The position numbers and the translations under genes were made by a program. 47,265 nt of DNA from Stenotrophomonas sp. UBA2124 (GTDB lineage: Bacteria; Pseudomonadota; Gammaproteobacteria; Xanthomonadales; Xanthomonadaceae), in assembly GCA_002329155.1 (NCBI GenBank), contig DCXY01000012.1, positions 1 to 47,265 of the forward strand, written 5' to 3'. This document shows, in pieces, positions 1 to 7,289 of this stretch (position 1 is its first letter; each line of letters starts with the position of its first letter). A model generated the notes under the pieces. The model had not been told where the DNA came from and searched no databases. It was given only the letters and a program-made list of their open reading frames with translations.

Positions 1-980
1 ACCATGCCCGGCAGCTGGCTGCGGCCCTTCACGCCGCCGAACGCAGTGCCCATCCACTTGCGGCCCGTGACCAGCTGGAACGGACGGGTGGAAATCTCCT
101 GCCCCGCGCCGGCCACACCGATGATCACGCTCTGGCCCCAGCCACGGTGCGCGCATTCCAGCGCGGCGCGCATCACGTTGACATTGCCGATGCACTCGAA
201 GCTGTGGTCCACACCCCAACCGGTCATCTCCACGATCACCTGCTGGATGGGCTTGTCATGCTCCTTCGGGTTGACGCAGTCGGTCGCGCCAAACTGCTTT
301 GCCAGCTCGAACTTGGATGGGTTGGTATCGACGGCGATGATGCGCCCGGCCTTGGCCTGACGCGCGCCCTGGATCACCGCCAGGCCGATGCCGCCCAGCC
401 CGAACACCGCAACGCTGTCGCCTTCGGCCACCTTGGCGGTGTTGTGCACGGCACCGATGCCGGTGGTGACGCCGCAGCCCAGCAGGCACACCTGCTCCGG
501 GTTGGATTCCGGGTTGACCTTGGCCAGTGACACCTCCGCCACCACGGTGTACTCGGAGAAGGTCGAGCAACCCATGTAGTGGTAGATCGGCTCGCCGTTG
601 TACGAGAAGCGGCTGGTGCCATCCGGCATCACGCCCTTGCCCTGCGTCGCACGCACGGAGGTACAGAGGTTGGTCTTGCCGCTCTTGCAGAACAGGCATT
701 CGCCACACTCTGCGGTGTACAGCGGAATGACGTGGTCGCCCGGCTTCACCGAGGTCACGCCCTCGCCCACTTCCACCACCACGCCAGCACCTTCATGGCC
801 GAGCACGCAGGGGAACAGGCCTTCCGGGTCATTACCGGACAGGGTGAAGGCATCGGTATGGCAGACACCGGTATGGGTGATCTTGACCAGCACCTCGCCC
901 GCCTTGGGCGGTGCAACATCAATCTCGACGATCTTCAGCGGCTGGCCCGGGCCAAAGGCAACGGCGGCACGTGATTTCAT
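1..980 (-). CDS. frmA: S-(hydroxymethyl)glutathione dehydrogenase / class III alcohol dehydrogenase (partial, C-terminus off the left edge)
   Basis: This zinc-dependent class III alcohol dehydrogenase oxidises S-hydroxymethylglutathione (formaldehyde plus glutathione) to S-formylglutathione in the cytoplasm. The ATG is at 980 and about 326 of the usual roughly 370 residues are inside the window. Visible hallmarks are the catalytic-zinc segment THTGVCHTDAF, the structural-zinc cysteine cluster CGECLFCKSGKTNLC, the GHEGAGVV motif and the Rossmann segment VFGLGGIGLAVIQGAR. It lies 46 bases downstream of frmR on the same strand, so the two are probably co-transcribed and repressed by FrmR. An S-formylglutathione hydrolase gene would be expected beyond the left edge, but that cannot be checked here. 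Identification is by family motifs and is firm. Confidence 0.96.
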   Translation of the reverse strand, partial: MKSRAAVAFGPGQPLKIVEIDVAPPKAGEVLVKITHTGVCHTDAFTLSGNDPEGLFPCVLGHEGAGVVVEVGEGVTSVKPGDHVIPLYTAECGECLFCKSGKTNLCTSVRATQGKGVMPDGTSRFSYNGEPIYHYMGCSTFSEYTVVAEVSLAKVNPESNPEQVCLLGCGVTTGIGAVHNTAKVAEGDSVAVFGLGGIGLAVIQGARQAKAGRIIAVDTNPSKFELAKQFGATDCVNPKEHDKPIQQVIVEMTGWGVDHSFECIGNVNVMRAALECAHRGWGQSVIIGVAGAGQEISTRPFQLVTGRKWMGTAFGGVKGRSQLPGM

Positions 981-1026
981 GGCTTTCTCCTGCGGATGGC
1001 GAATGCGGCGCGGTGCGCCACGCGGT

Positions 1027-1302
1027 TTACTTGAGATAGGAACGGATGAGGCTGGACATCTCGGCCACGCGCGTGGCGCGCTGTTCGGCCGAGCGCGCGG
1101 GCTGACCAAACTCCTCGCGCAGATGGGCTTCCATCACTTCGGACATCAGGCCGTTGACCGCGCCACGGATAGCGGCGATCTGCTGCAGCACCGGGTTGCA
1201 GTCGGCACCGGCCTCCAGCGCGCGTTCCAGCGCATCGCACTGGCCACGGATGCGCTTCACCCGCGCCAGCACCTTCTTCTTCTCTTCCGGCGAATGCGGC
1301 AT
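1027..1302 (-). CDS. frmR: formaldehyde-responsive transcriptional repressor FrmR (CsoR/RcnR/FrmR family)
   Basis: This 91-residue all-helical repressor is of the CsoR/RcnR family. The ATG at 1302 gives MPHSPEEKKK, and the mature-type protein would keep Pro2. Pro2 and Cys35 are both present, the pair known to be cross-linked by formaldehyde in E. coli FrmR. His60 is present too, in the usual metal/ligand-site position. A longer reading frame continues upstream of 1302, but the family always begins at this Met-Pro and the operator lies directly upstream, so the short start is preferred. It is the first gene of a frmR-frmA unit. Binding of formaldehyde would release it from the operator at 1321-1335 and induce frmA. 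Confidence 0.93.
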   Translation of the reverse strand: MPHSPEEKKKVLARVKRIRGQCDALERALEAGADCNPVLQQIAAIRGAVNGLMSEVMEAHLREEFGQPARSAEQRATRVAEMSSLIRSYLK

Positions 1303-1320
1303 GCCCGGCCCTTTATCCTG

Positions 1321-1335
1321 TACTGGGGGATAGTA
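1321..1335 (-). promoter_or_regulatory. FrmR-type operator: TACT/AGTA inverted repeat around a G/C tract
   Basis: The sequence TACTGGGGGATAGTA has 4-base inverted arms (TACT...AGTA) flanking a run of five G. This AT-flanked G/C-tract layout is the one bound by FrmR/RcnR-family repressors. It sits 19 bases upstream of the frmR start codon, where it could block the frmR-frmA promoter. Assignment is by pattern and position. Confidence 0.6.
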
Positions 1336-1339
1336 TACA

Positions 1340-1674
1340 TGGGCGAAGTGAGGCCGGCCGTGAGCGGCCTGCCTGTGTGCGGATAGGCATAGTCTGTGCG
1401 TCACATACAAACCATGGCGAATAGTGGGTGTACAGACTATGGCTGGTGCCCTCGCCAAGGGCCCTTGCGACGGAAGCAGGCCCTTTGGCCCAGACGGGAG
1501 ACGAACCTTTTGCATCCACGACACCACAGACCGCTTCCGACCAGCAGCGGAAGTTCACAACAGCGGAGTTGTACCGCGACGATCCCCTGCCAGGACTGCG
1601 CGGCACGCCAACCCATTCACAGCATGGCCACCCGGCGTGATTATGCTGACCGCCAAGGTGCTCAAAGGACTGGT
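1340..1674. other. intergenic region, no convincing gene
   Basis: This holds the upstream part of the frmR promoter and the leader of the 1675 lipoprotein gene. Open frames run through it on both strands, but none has a recognisable product, and the plus-strand frame that extends the 1675 gene upstream would bury its lipoprotein signal peptide. Base composition becomes less GC-rich towards 1675. Confidence 0.5.
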
Positions 1675-2280
1675 ATGCGACGATTGCTGGCCGACATCGT
1701 AACGTCACTGGGCACGGCGCTGATCGCCACATCCTGTACGCAGACTGCACCGTCCCCTGCGGCGCCGACGCCCGGCGCTGTACCTGCAGCTACCGCACGC
1801 CAGGCACTTGAGGTCACAGAGCTGGAGCGCCGGATACTGGATTATGCCGATGCGATGCATAGATCCAGAGATATCACGGCTGATTCGTTCGGGATCGCCC
1901 TCGGCGTATCACTCAGCGGTCCGGGGAAAGACCCAACAGAAGGAATATCCGCCATCACATCACTTGGTGGAGGCTATGGGTTCACTGCCGAACTGATGCT
2001 CGGCAGCAATGGCACTCAGGCCATCATCAACATGGGAATGATGGATGGCCGTGGGATGATGCAGATGGAGGATCCGGGCTGCATCATGGATGCCGACGCT
2101 GTCTCGCTGGCCTTGGAACAGCGTGGCTACAGGAGAACTGTCACTGAGCGTTTCGGTTCCGGCTGGCTGCGTGAACACCACCGTGCGGCACCCGGCTCAG
2201 AGAGTATGTTTATTGATATGCGCCTCTACAAGACCAAGGCTGGCGCTCTCTGTGTTCAACGGATTGTACGGAGGCACTAA
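1675..2280 (+). CDS. putative lipoprotein, candidate immunity protein of an antibacterial T4SS effector pair
   Basis: This 201-residue protein begins with a lipoprotein-type signal: positive MRRLL, a hydrophobic stretch, then IATSC with the lipidated Cys at residue 21. A Pro/Ala-rich linker follows, then a globular domain with no name I can give. AAAGGA six bases before the ATG at 1675 sets the start; the frame stays open further upstream but that would hide the signal peptide. The stop overlaps the next ATG by one base (TAATG). In Xanthomonadales, small periplasmic lipoproteins encoded immediately upstream of type IV secretion effectors act as their immunity proteins (X-Tfi). The arrangement here fits, but the assignment is inference from context. 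Codon use is less GC-rich than in the core genes. Confidence 0.5.
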   Translation: MRRLLADIVTSLGTALIATSCTQTAPSPAAPTPGAVPAATARQALEVTELERRILDYADAMHRSRDITADSFGIALGVSLSGPGKDPTEGISAITSLGGGYGFTAELMLGSNGTQAIINMGMMDGRGMMQMEDPGCIMDADAVSLALEQRGYRRTVTERFGSGWLREHHRAAPGSESMFIDMRLYKTKAGALCVQRIVRRH

Positions 2281-2430
2281 TGAGGCCGGTTGACCCTCGC
2301 ATTGAGCCGCTATTGGCGAACCTGGCAAGCGACCAACGATTCCCGATGGATGCAATTGACACAATCCGTCAAGCCATCAACGAGTCGCCGTACCTCACAA
2401 ACCTCCTCGCCAACGCGGCCGCCAAAGGCT
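2280..2430 (+). pseudogene. N-terminal fragment of a truncated gene, possible T4SS effector (X-Tfe)
   Basis: About 48 native residues (starting MRPVDPRIEP) are translationally coupled to the upstream lipoprotein gene by a TAATG overlap. The fragment reads as helical, with the pattern leucine-rich start, aspartates, then ESPYLTNLL. This resembles the short N-terminal helical segments I associate with Xanthomonadales effector genes, but I cannot assign a domain. After roughly position 2420-2430 the frame runs into sequence that on the opposite strand encodes an IS3-family OrfA, so the open frame to 2723 is a chimera. The C-terminal secretion domain (XVIPCD) that would prove the effector call is absent, lost with the truncation. 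The gene is certainly broken; its identity is uncertain. Confidence 0.45.
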
Positions 2431-2672
2431 ACCGCCCCCTGAGTCCGGGCCTCCCGTTCCCAGCAGGTCAGCAGGGTGTCCCGGATTCCCAGTTCGCACG
2501 CCACCTGGGCACAACTGACACCCGGTTGGTTGGCCTGCTCAACCGCACCACGCTTGAGCTCTGCACTGAACTTCCCTCGCTTCGACACGAACACTCCTCA
2601 GGGCCTGCATCGGCCTTATCGCAAGTGCCCGTGAAAACGGGGGTGTCCCGGCGCCCTCGTCTGTGTGGACGA
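2420..2672 (-). mobile_element. remnant of an IS3-family insertion sequence (5' end and OrfA N-terminus)
   Basis: The minus-strand frame from 2594 reads SKRGKFSAELKRGAVEQ and then GVSCAQVACELGIRDTLL, typical of the helix-turn-helix part of IS3-family OrfA proteins. It stops resembling a transposase just after AVAFGG (about 2420-2430), where the interrupted gene begins. Upstream of the OrfA start is the usual short non-coding IS end, with the outer boundary at about 2672. No OrfB and no second inverted repeat are present. The element is therefore a decayed fragment and cannot move on its own. Confidence 0.75.
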
Positions 2673-2700
2673 CGCATGTATCGCACGCATCCAATACCGG

Positions 2701-3144
2701 CTACATCTTTTCAAGCTCTGTAACCAGATCCTGCAGCATCGAGCGAAGCCGCAACAGGTCAGCGGGGTCTTGCGAGAATCGCCCACCTATCGATGCCGGT
2801 ACTGAACATGCGTCTTCCCGCAAGGCACTTCCTGCGGATGTGAGCCCTATTCTCACCCTGCGCTCGTCACGCGGATCCCTCCGTCTCTCCAGCAGGCCCG
2901 CCATCTCCATCCGCTTGAGCATGGGAGTCAGAGTGCCGCTATCCAGATGCAGCCTTTCGCATAGCTCACCGACCGTCTGATCGTCCTGCTCCCAAAGCAC
3001 CAGCAGCACCAGATACTGTGGATAGGTCAAACCCAGATCCCGAAGGGCTGGCTGGTAGAGCCGTGTGAGCAGGTTGGACGCAGCATAGAGCGAGAAGCAG
3101 AGCTGGTCATCAAGGCGCATTGAGGACTTATTGGCTGTCGACAT
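2701..3144 (-). CDS. ohrR: organic hydroperoxide-sensing MarR-family repressor OhrR
   Basis: This 147-residue winged-helix repressor is of the MarR/OhrR family. Cys16 in the segment LDDQLCFSLY is the peroxide-reactive cysteine of the family. A second cysteine, Cys113 (DACSVP), could serve as the partner for a disulfide, as in the two-cysteine OhrR of Xanthomonas. The HTH is around residues 55-85 and the wing (RRRDPRDERRVRIGL) around 88-102. The ATG at 3144 follows the ohr stop by 20 bases, so ohr and ohrR form one transcript in the order ohr-ohrR. Oxidation by organic hydroperoxide should release the repressor from the box at 3621-3633. Confidence 0.93.
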   Translation of the reverse strand: MSTANKSSMRLDDQLCFSLYAASNLLTRLYQPALRDLGLTYPQYLVLLVLWEQDDQTVGELCERLHLDSGTLTPMLKRMEMAGLLERRRDPRDERRVRIGLTSAGSALREDACSVPASIGGRFSQDPADLLRLRSMLQDLVTELEKM

Positions 3145-3164
3145 TTGTCCGCGCCTCCGGCGGT

Positions 3165-3581
3165 TCAAACCAGGTTGATCTGCACATCGATGTTGCCTTT
3201 GACGGCATTTGAATAAGGGCACATCTGGTGGGCAATCGCCACCAGTGGGCGCAAGGTTTCAGCGTAAAGACCGTCGACGCTGACCTCAAGCATGACGCTC
3301 AGCTCGAACGAGCCAGCCCTGCTCGGGCGGAGTCCAACCTCGGCAGCAACCCGATAGGCCTGTTCATCGAGCTTGATCCCTTGAGACTGGGCCGCATGGA
3401 TCAATGCATTGCCAAAGCAAGCTGCATAGCCAGCTGCGAATAGTTGCTCGGGATTCGTAGCATCTCCACGCCCGCCCAGGGTCTTGGGAAGCGAAACCGG
3501 CAGCGACAAGTTGCCGTCATTGCTGGCAACGGCACCGTTTCGTCCGCCGACAGACGTCACGCGGGTTGAGTATCTGGCCAT
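3165..3581 (-). CDS. ohr: organic hydroperoxide resistance protein (Ohr peroxidase)
   Basis: This 138-residue Ohr-family thiol peroxidase reduces organic and fatty-acid hydroperoxides. The two catalytic cysteines are Cys55 (GYAACFGNAL) and Cys121 (HQMCPYSNA), and the Ohr segment NPEQLFAAGYAACF is intact. The start is the ATG at 3581 (MARYSTRV). The same frame runs open far upstream, but that extension crosses the operator and has no family counterpart. It is the first gene of ohr-ohrR and is preceded by a perfect OhrR box. Length and motifs match the family closely. Confidence 0.96.
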   Translation of the reverse strand: MARYSTRVTSVGGRNGAVASNDGNLSLPVSLPKTLGGRGDATNPEQLFAAGYAACFGNALIHAAQSQGIKLDEQAYRVAAEVGLRPSRAGSFELSVMLEVSVDGLYAETLRPLVAIAHQMCPYSNAVKGNIDVQINLV

Positions 3582-3620
3582 TTCACATCTCCGCTCATTG
3601 AAGTGCATGCATGATTGCAC

Positions 3621-3633
3621 ACAATTAAATTGT
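3621..3633 (-). promoter_or_regulatory. OhrR box
   Basis: ACAATTAAATTGT is a perfect palindrome with 6-base arms around a central A. It lies 40 bases upstream of the ohr start and matches the known OhrR operator pattern (ACAATT-N-AATTGT). On the minus strand a possible TTGCGT/AATCAT promoter with a 17-base spacer overlaps it, so bound OhrR would block RNA polymerase. Confidence 0.85.
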
Positions 3634-3966
3634 ACGCAAGTTATTTTCACCAAAGACCGCCGAAGGCAGGGATCGCCCCACATGTCCAGCTTCAGCTTTA
3701 TGCCCCCTTCCCAAAGACTTCCAGGGCCGGCATGAGCAAGGCGATTCCACGGCCGATCACCATCAGCAAGCTGTTCGCCCCAACGATTCTGGCGTTGCGG
3801 CCCGTGCCCTGCGGGCGCTTCCCTCGAATTGTCAAGGCCTGGCCCTTTACTGCGCAGAAGCAGCCGGCAATTCCCGGGCAACCAGCGGATACCGCCTCTC
3901 CAATACAGACGCGTACAAACGCGAGCTGGTGGATGACCCTTGGACGACGCCCCTTGAGATGGCCAG
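3634..3966. other. gap between ohr and the HAD gene, no convincing gene
   Basis: A minus-strand frame of about 109 codons crosses 3698-4027, but its product resembles nothing I know and it overlaps the HAD gene. It may be the eroded remainder of a coding sequence. The part next to 3621 is the AT-rich ohr promoter. Confidence 0.4.
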
Positions 3967-4623
3967 CTAACTGGCGAGGGGATTGCCGGGCTCGGATGAA
4001 ATCAACGCATCGAGTGTTGACCAACAATCTGCGGGGTCACCCTCTCTACCTCGTCTATCCAGCAACCTCGCCTGCAGGCCCACGGCGCGGGCGCCAGCGA
4101 CATCGTTGCGATACGTATCACCAACCATAAGCACTTCATCGGCTGGCAAACCAAGCTTCTCCACCGCCAGAAGATAGATCTCCGGCTCCGGCTTCATCCA
4201 ACCCATGTGGCAACTCCATATCGCCACATCGATATAGGGCGCCAGCAGATTGCTGGCCGGCTCGACATATGGAGCGGCAAGGTTGGAGCAGACCGCCAAT
4301 GTGTAACCGCGCCCGCGCAACACCCTCAGCACCTCCAGAGCATCGGGAAATGCCCTGATGGAATCAAGCTCCTCCGCCAAGTCACGCTCCAATGCATGGA
4401 GACTCTCCGTGGAGGCCTGAACACCCAGCCATCCTGCGGCTTGCCGGAGTGTCATTGGCGTCGACATCATTTCACTCTTCACATTCGCAGGCAGCCGAAC
4501 GCCCTGAAGGCGGGCGATCCTGAGCAACTGCCCAAAGGGGCGCTTTGGGCTGGAAATCTCAAGAAGCGTTCCGAATACATCAAAGAGAACTGCTCTCACG
4601 CCATGTGGAATGGTCGGCTTCAT
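3967..4623 (-). CDS. HAD-superfamily hydrolase (haloacid dehalogenase-like, subfamily IA)
   Basis: This is a cytoplasmic phosphatase/dehalogenase-like enzyme of about 218 residues. Motif I is DVFGTLL, the form found in haloacid-dehalogenase-type members rather than the DxDGT of most phosphatases. Motif II is the Ser in VCSNLA, motif III the Lys in GWMKPEPEIY, and motif IV GDTYRNDVAGA. The cap domain falls between about residues 20 and 90. The chosen ATG at 4623 (MKPTIPHG) has GGAG ten bases upstream; an alternative ATG at 4641 adds six residues. The substrate cannot be told from sequence. Neighbours do not form an obvious pathway with it. Confidence 0.82.
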   Translation of the reverse strand: MKPTIPHGVRAVLFDVFGTLLEISSPKRPFGQLLRIARLQGVRLPANVKSEMMSTPMTLRQAAGWLGVQASTESLHALERDLAEELDSIRAFPDALEVLRVLRGRGYTLAVCSNLAAPYVEPASNLLAPYIDVAIWSCHMGWMKPEPEIYLLAVEKLGLPADEVLMVGDTYRNDVAGARAVGLQARLLDRRGREGDPADCWSTLDALISSEPGNPLAS

Positions 4624-4656
4624 ATGCTGCAGGCTCCGCATTTCGTTGTCCGATCA

Positions 4657-4678
4657 CGGGTGATCTACTGATCACCCG
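4657..4678. repeat. 9-bp palindrome / hairpin
   Basis: CGGGTGATC and GATCACCCG form a perfect 9-bp stem with a 4-base loop (TACT). No T-run follows on either strand, so a simple intrinsic terminator is unlikely. It lies just upstream of the HAD start and could be an operator. A related TGATCAC also occurs directly before the higA-like start (5044-5050). Confidence 0.5.
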
Positions 4679-4791
4679 CCGATCCGTGCACTGCACTTCT
4701 GGCCAGGCAACCCTGATGCTTGCTAGCCGACAGCCCGGCGGCTTTGCAGCCACCCCGATCCTGCCGTTGTCCGCTGGCGGGATACGAACGA

Positions 4792-5043
4792 TCACGACTG
4801 ATTCTGCATACGCCGGTCATAGGCATTCTGCAGAGATATCCAGAACCTATCGGACATTCCAAAGTACTCACAGAGGCGCCGGTTCAGATCAATGTCTATG
4901 ACACGCCTGCCATGCAGCAGCTCGGTCACATCATCCTCGGGAACGCCCATGGCATCGGCGAGCTCCCGCGCGCTCAGCCCCATTGGCTCAAGGAACTCGT
5001 AAAGCAGGATCTCACCTGGAGTTGGAGGGGGAAGTCTGCGCAT
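4792..5043 (-). CDS. HigA-family addiction-module antidote protein (HTH/XRE), no adjacent toxin
   Basis: This 83-residue DNA-binding protein fits the HigA antitoxin family. It begins with a PTPGEILLYEFLEPMGLSA stretch, followed by the helix-turn-helix (ARELADAMGVPEDDVTELLHGRR) and the closing DRFWISLQNAYD segment typical of the group. An AGGAG lies just upstream of the ATG at 5043. HigB toxin genes normally sit immediately upstream, but 5044-5365 holds no minus-strand frame that looks like one, and nothing follows downstream before the HAD gene. It is therefore an orphan antitoxin or a solo regulator, probably autoregulated. Confidence 0.8.
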   Translation of the reverse strand: MRRLPPPTPGEILLYEFLEPMGLSARELADAMGVPEDDVTELLHGRRVIDIDLNRRLCEYFGMSDRFWISLQNAYDRRMQNQS

Positions 5044-5365
5044 GTGATCACTCCTCAGCCATCATGCGGCGGGGCCGCCACAGACTCTTGGAAGCCAACG
5101 CCAACTCATGGAAGCCAATGCCAAGCATCGTGTGCAAACCATGCCTGCCTCAGGTGCCGAAGTCAGTGAACCACCGGGCTTTCCGCACAAACATGCCCAT
5201 CCCGCTGGCACATGCATTGCTCGTCCGGACAGATGAAGCGCCCTCCGGCACGAATCGTGCCAATCAGACAGCGTGCGTGCGGCTCCGTAAAATCTTCAGA
5301 CCACCTATCGACAGCGCATTCACGCGGCAGTATGGTCGCCGGCAGCACGCCCCGGAGATGCCGCC
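5044..5365. other. intergenic region with a short tandem repeat (5089-5124)
   Basis: This is the divergent promoter region between the higA-like gene and the TPR lipoprotein gene. Two near-identical 16-base units, TGGAAGCCAACGCCAA (5089) and TGGAAGCCAATGCCAA (5109), occur with a 20-base period. I see no HigB/RelE-like toxin frame and no RNA gene. Confidence 0.5.
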
Positions 5366-7048
5366 ATGTTCCTTCGGTTTCTGCTTCTGCTGCTGCCTTC
5401 CGTGCTGGCCACCATGCTGCTGACCAGTTGTGACGCCGCCAAGAACAAGCGCACCGACGCCGCGCCCGTGGCGACGGCACCCACGCTGCCCTTGCTTGAG
5501 AATTTCGGTGATCTGCACCGCGACATCGGCAGCAGGATTCCCGCCGCACAACGCTACTTCGATCAAGGCCTGCGGCTTGCCTATGGCTTCAACCATGAAG
5601 CCGCTGGCCGTGCCTTCGCCGAGGCCGCACGGCTGGACCCGCAATGCGCCATCTGTGTGTGGGGGCAGGCGCTGGTGCTGGGGCCGAACATCAACCTGCC
5701 CATGGACCCGGCCGCCGCGAATGACGCCACCGCCCTTGCCGCGCGCGCCGGCAGCCTCGCCAATCACGCCACACCCGCCGACCGCGCACTGATCCAAGCC
5801 CTGCAGACACGCTATGCCAATCCGGCACCGGAAGACCGCGCGCCCCTGGATCTACGTTATGCCGAAGCCATGGCCAACGTGGTGGCGCAGTTCCCCGACG
5901 ATGACGACGCCGCCACGCTCTACGCCGAAGCGTTGATGGATCTTTCGCCGTGGGCGTACTGGCTGCCTGACGGCAAGGCCGGCACCTACACGCACACGCT
6001 GGTCAGCGAGCTGGAAGGCGTGCTCAAACGCAACCCGCGCCATATCGGTGCGATGCACTACTACATCCACGCCATCGAATCCTCGCCCGAGCCGCAGCGC
6101 GCCGAGCCGCACGCCGACGCGCTGGCCGCACTCGCGCCCGGCTCCGGACACCTCGTGCACATGCCGGCGCACATCTACATCCGCGTGGGCCGCTACCACG
6201 ACGCGACCCTGACCAACCTCGCCGCCACCACCGCCGATAAGGATTTCCTTGCGGTCTGCCGTGGCAGCAACGGCGTGTACCCCTTGGGTTACGTGCCGCA
6301 CAACTGGCACTTCGCCACCATGACCACCGGTCTCACCGGCTCGCGCACGCTGTCGATGGAAGCCGCGCGACAGACCGCCAACCGTGCCGACCGCGCGGCG
6401 ATGGGCGAGGCACCGCTGCAGTTCATGCAGCAGTTCGTGGTGACGCCCCTGCTCACCCAGGTCCGCTTCGGCGCTTGGGATGCCATCCTTGCCGACACCA
6501 GCGAAGCACCGGCCCTGCCCTACCCCGCCGCGATACGCCACTTCGCGCGCGGCATGGCACACCTGCGCAAGGGTGCGCTCCACGACGCCGCCACCGAAGC
6601 CGACGCGCTGCATGCCATCGCCATCGACCCGGCCATGGCACAGGTGAGCTTCTTCGACATCAACCACGCCGATGGCGTGCTGCGCGTGGCCGATGCGCTG
6701 CTGCGCGGCGAACTGCTGCGCACCCAGGGCAAGCACACCGAAGGTATCGCCACACTGCGCGAAGCAGCCGCCGCCGAGGACGCACTGGCCTACAACGAAC
6801 CTGCCGACTGGCCGCTCCCCATCCGCCCTTATCTGGGCGCGGCCCTGCTCGACAGCGGCGACGCCAAGGGCGCAGCAGAAGCCTTCATGCAGGATCTGAA
6901 AACCTATCCCGTCAACGGCTGGTCGCTGCATGGCCTGGCGCAGGCACAGGATGTTCTAGGCCAAGCCGATGCGACAAAGGAAACCAGACGGCAGCAGGTG
7001 GAAGCGTGGCAATGGGCGGATGCGCCGTTGGCAGCGGCGAGGTATTGA
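5366..7048 (+). CDS. TPR-repeat lipoprotein
   Basis: This 560-residue protein has a lipoprotein signal: a hydrophobic leader, then LLTSC with the lipid-bearing Cys at residue 22. The rest is helical with tetratricopeptide-type repeats, for example RYFDQGLRLAYGFNHEAAGRAFAEAARLDP near residue 65 and further pairs near the C-terminus. A central segment HYYIHAIESS ... GHLVHMPAHIYIRVGRY, rich in His, is characteristic of a widespread but poorly characterised TPR family. It is probably attached to a membrane facing the periplasm and acts as a protein-binding scaffold; a metal or haem role for the His-rich part is only conceivable. It appears to be a single-gene unit. Confidence 0.8.
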   Translation: MFLRFLLLLLPSVLATMLLTSCDAAKNKRTDAAPVATAPTLPLLENFGDLHRDIGSRIPAAQRYFDQGLRLAYGFNHEAAGRAFAEAARLDPQCAICVWGQALVLGPNINLPMDPAAANDATALAARAGSLANHATPADRALIQALQTRYANPAPEDRAPLDLRYAEAMANVVAQFPDDDDAATLYAEALMDLSPWAYWLPDGKAGTYTHTLVSELEGVLKRNPRHIGAMHYYIHAIESSPEPQRAEPHADALAALAPGSGHLVHMPAHIYIRVGRYHDATLTNLAATTADKDFLAVCRGSNGVYPLGYVPHNWHFATMTTGLTGSRTLSMEAARQTANRADRAAMGEAPLQFMQQFVVTPLLTQVRFGAWDAILADTSEAPALPYPAAIRHFARGMAHLRKGALHDAATEADALHAIAIDPAMAQVSFFDINHADGVLRVADALLRGELLRTQGKHTEGIATLREAAAAEDALAYNEPADWPLPIRPYLGAALLDSGDAKGAAEAFMQDLKTYPVNGWSLHGLAQAQDVLGQADATKETRRQQVEAWQWADAPLAAARY

Positions 7049-7289
7049 GAGGAGAAGCTGGGCCAAAACGCACCCAACGCTGTTCGCGGCGTTGCCAGGG
7101 GAGGTCTGAACGCTCCGCCCATACCCTTGTTCTGCGCAAGGCCGGCTGCCAACAGGAAATCCGTGACTTTCAGACCCGGTTCTGCACCGCAGGATGGAGT
7201 TTCCCATCCTGGACATACAACTAGCCCATCTACGGCAACAACTGTCGCCGTGCCATTCACACGTTGGACAGCGCGGTATGCATACCCCG

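Noticed and set aside
1396..1674. N-terminal extension of the lipoprotein gene
   Set aside because: It would place the lipoprotein signal in the middle of the protein; AAAGGA and ATG at 1675 fit better.
2430..2723. C-terminal half of the plus-strand frame beginning at 2280
   Set aside because: It reads through the antisense of an IS3 OrfA remnant, so it is not native coding sequence.
3698..4027. 109-codon minus-strand frame between ohr and the HAD gene
   Set aside because: It overlaps the HAD gene, has no ribosome site and no recognisable domain; may be eroded coding sequence.
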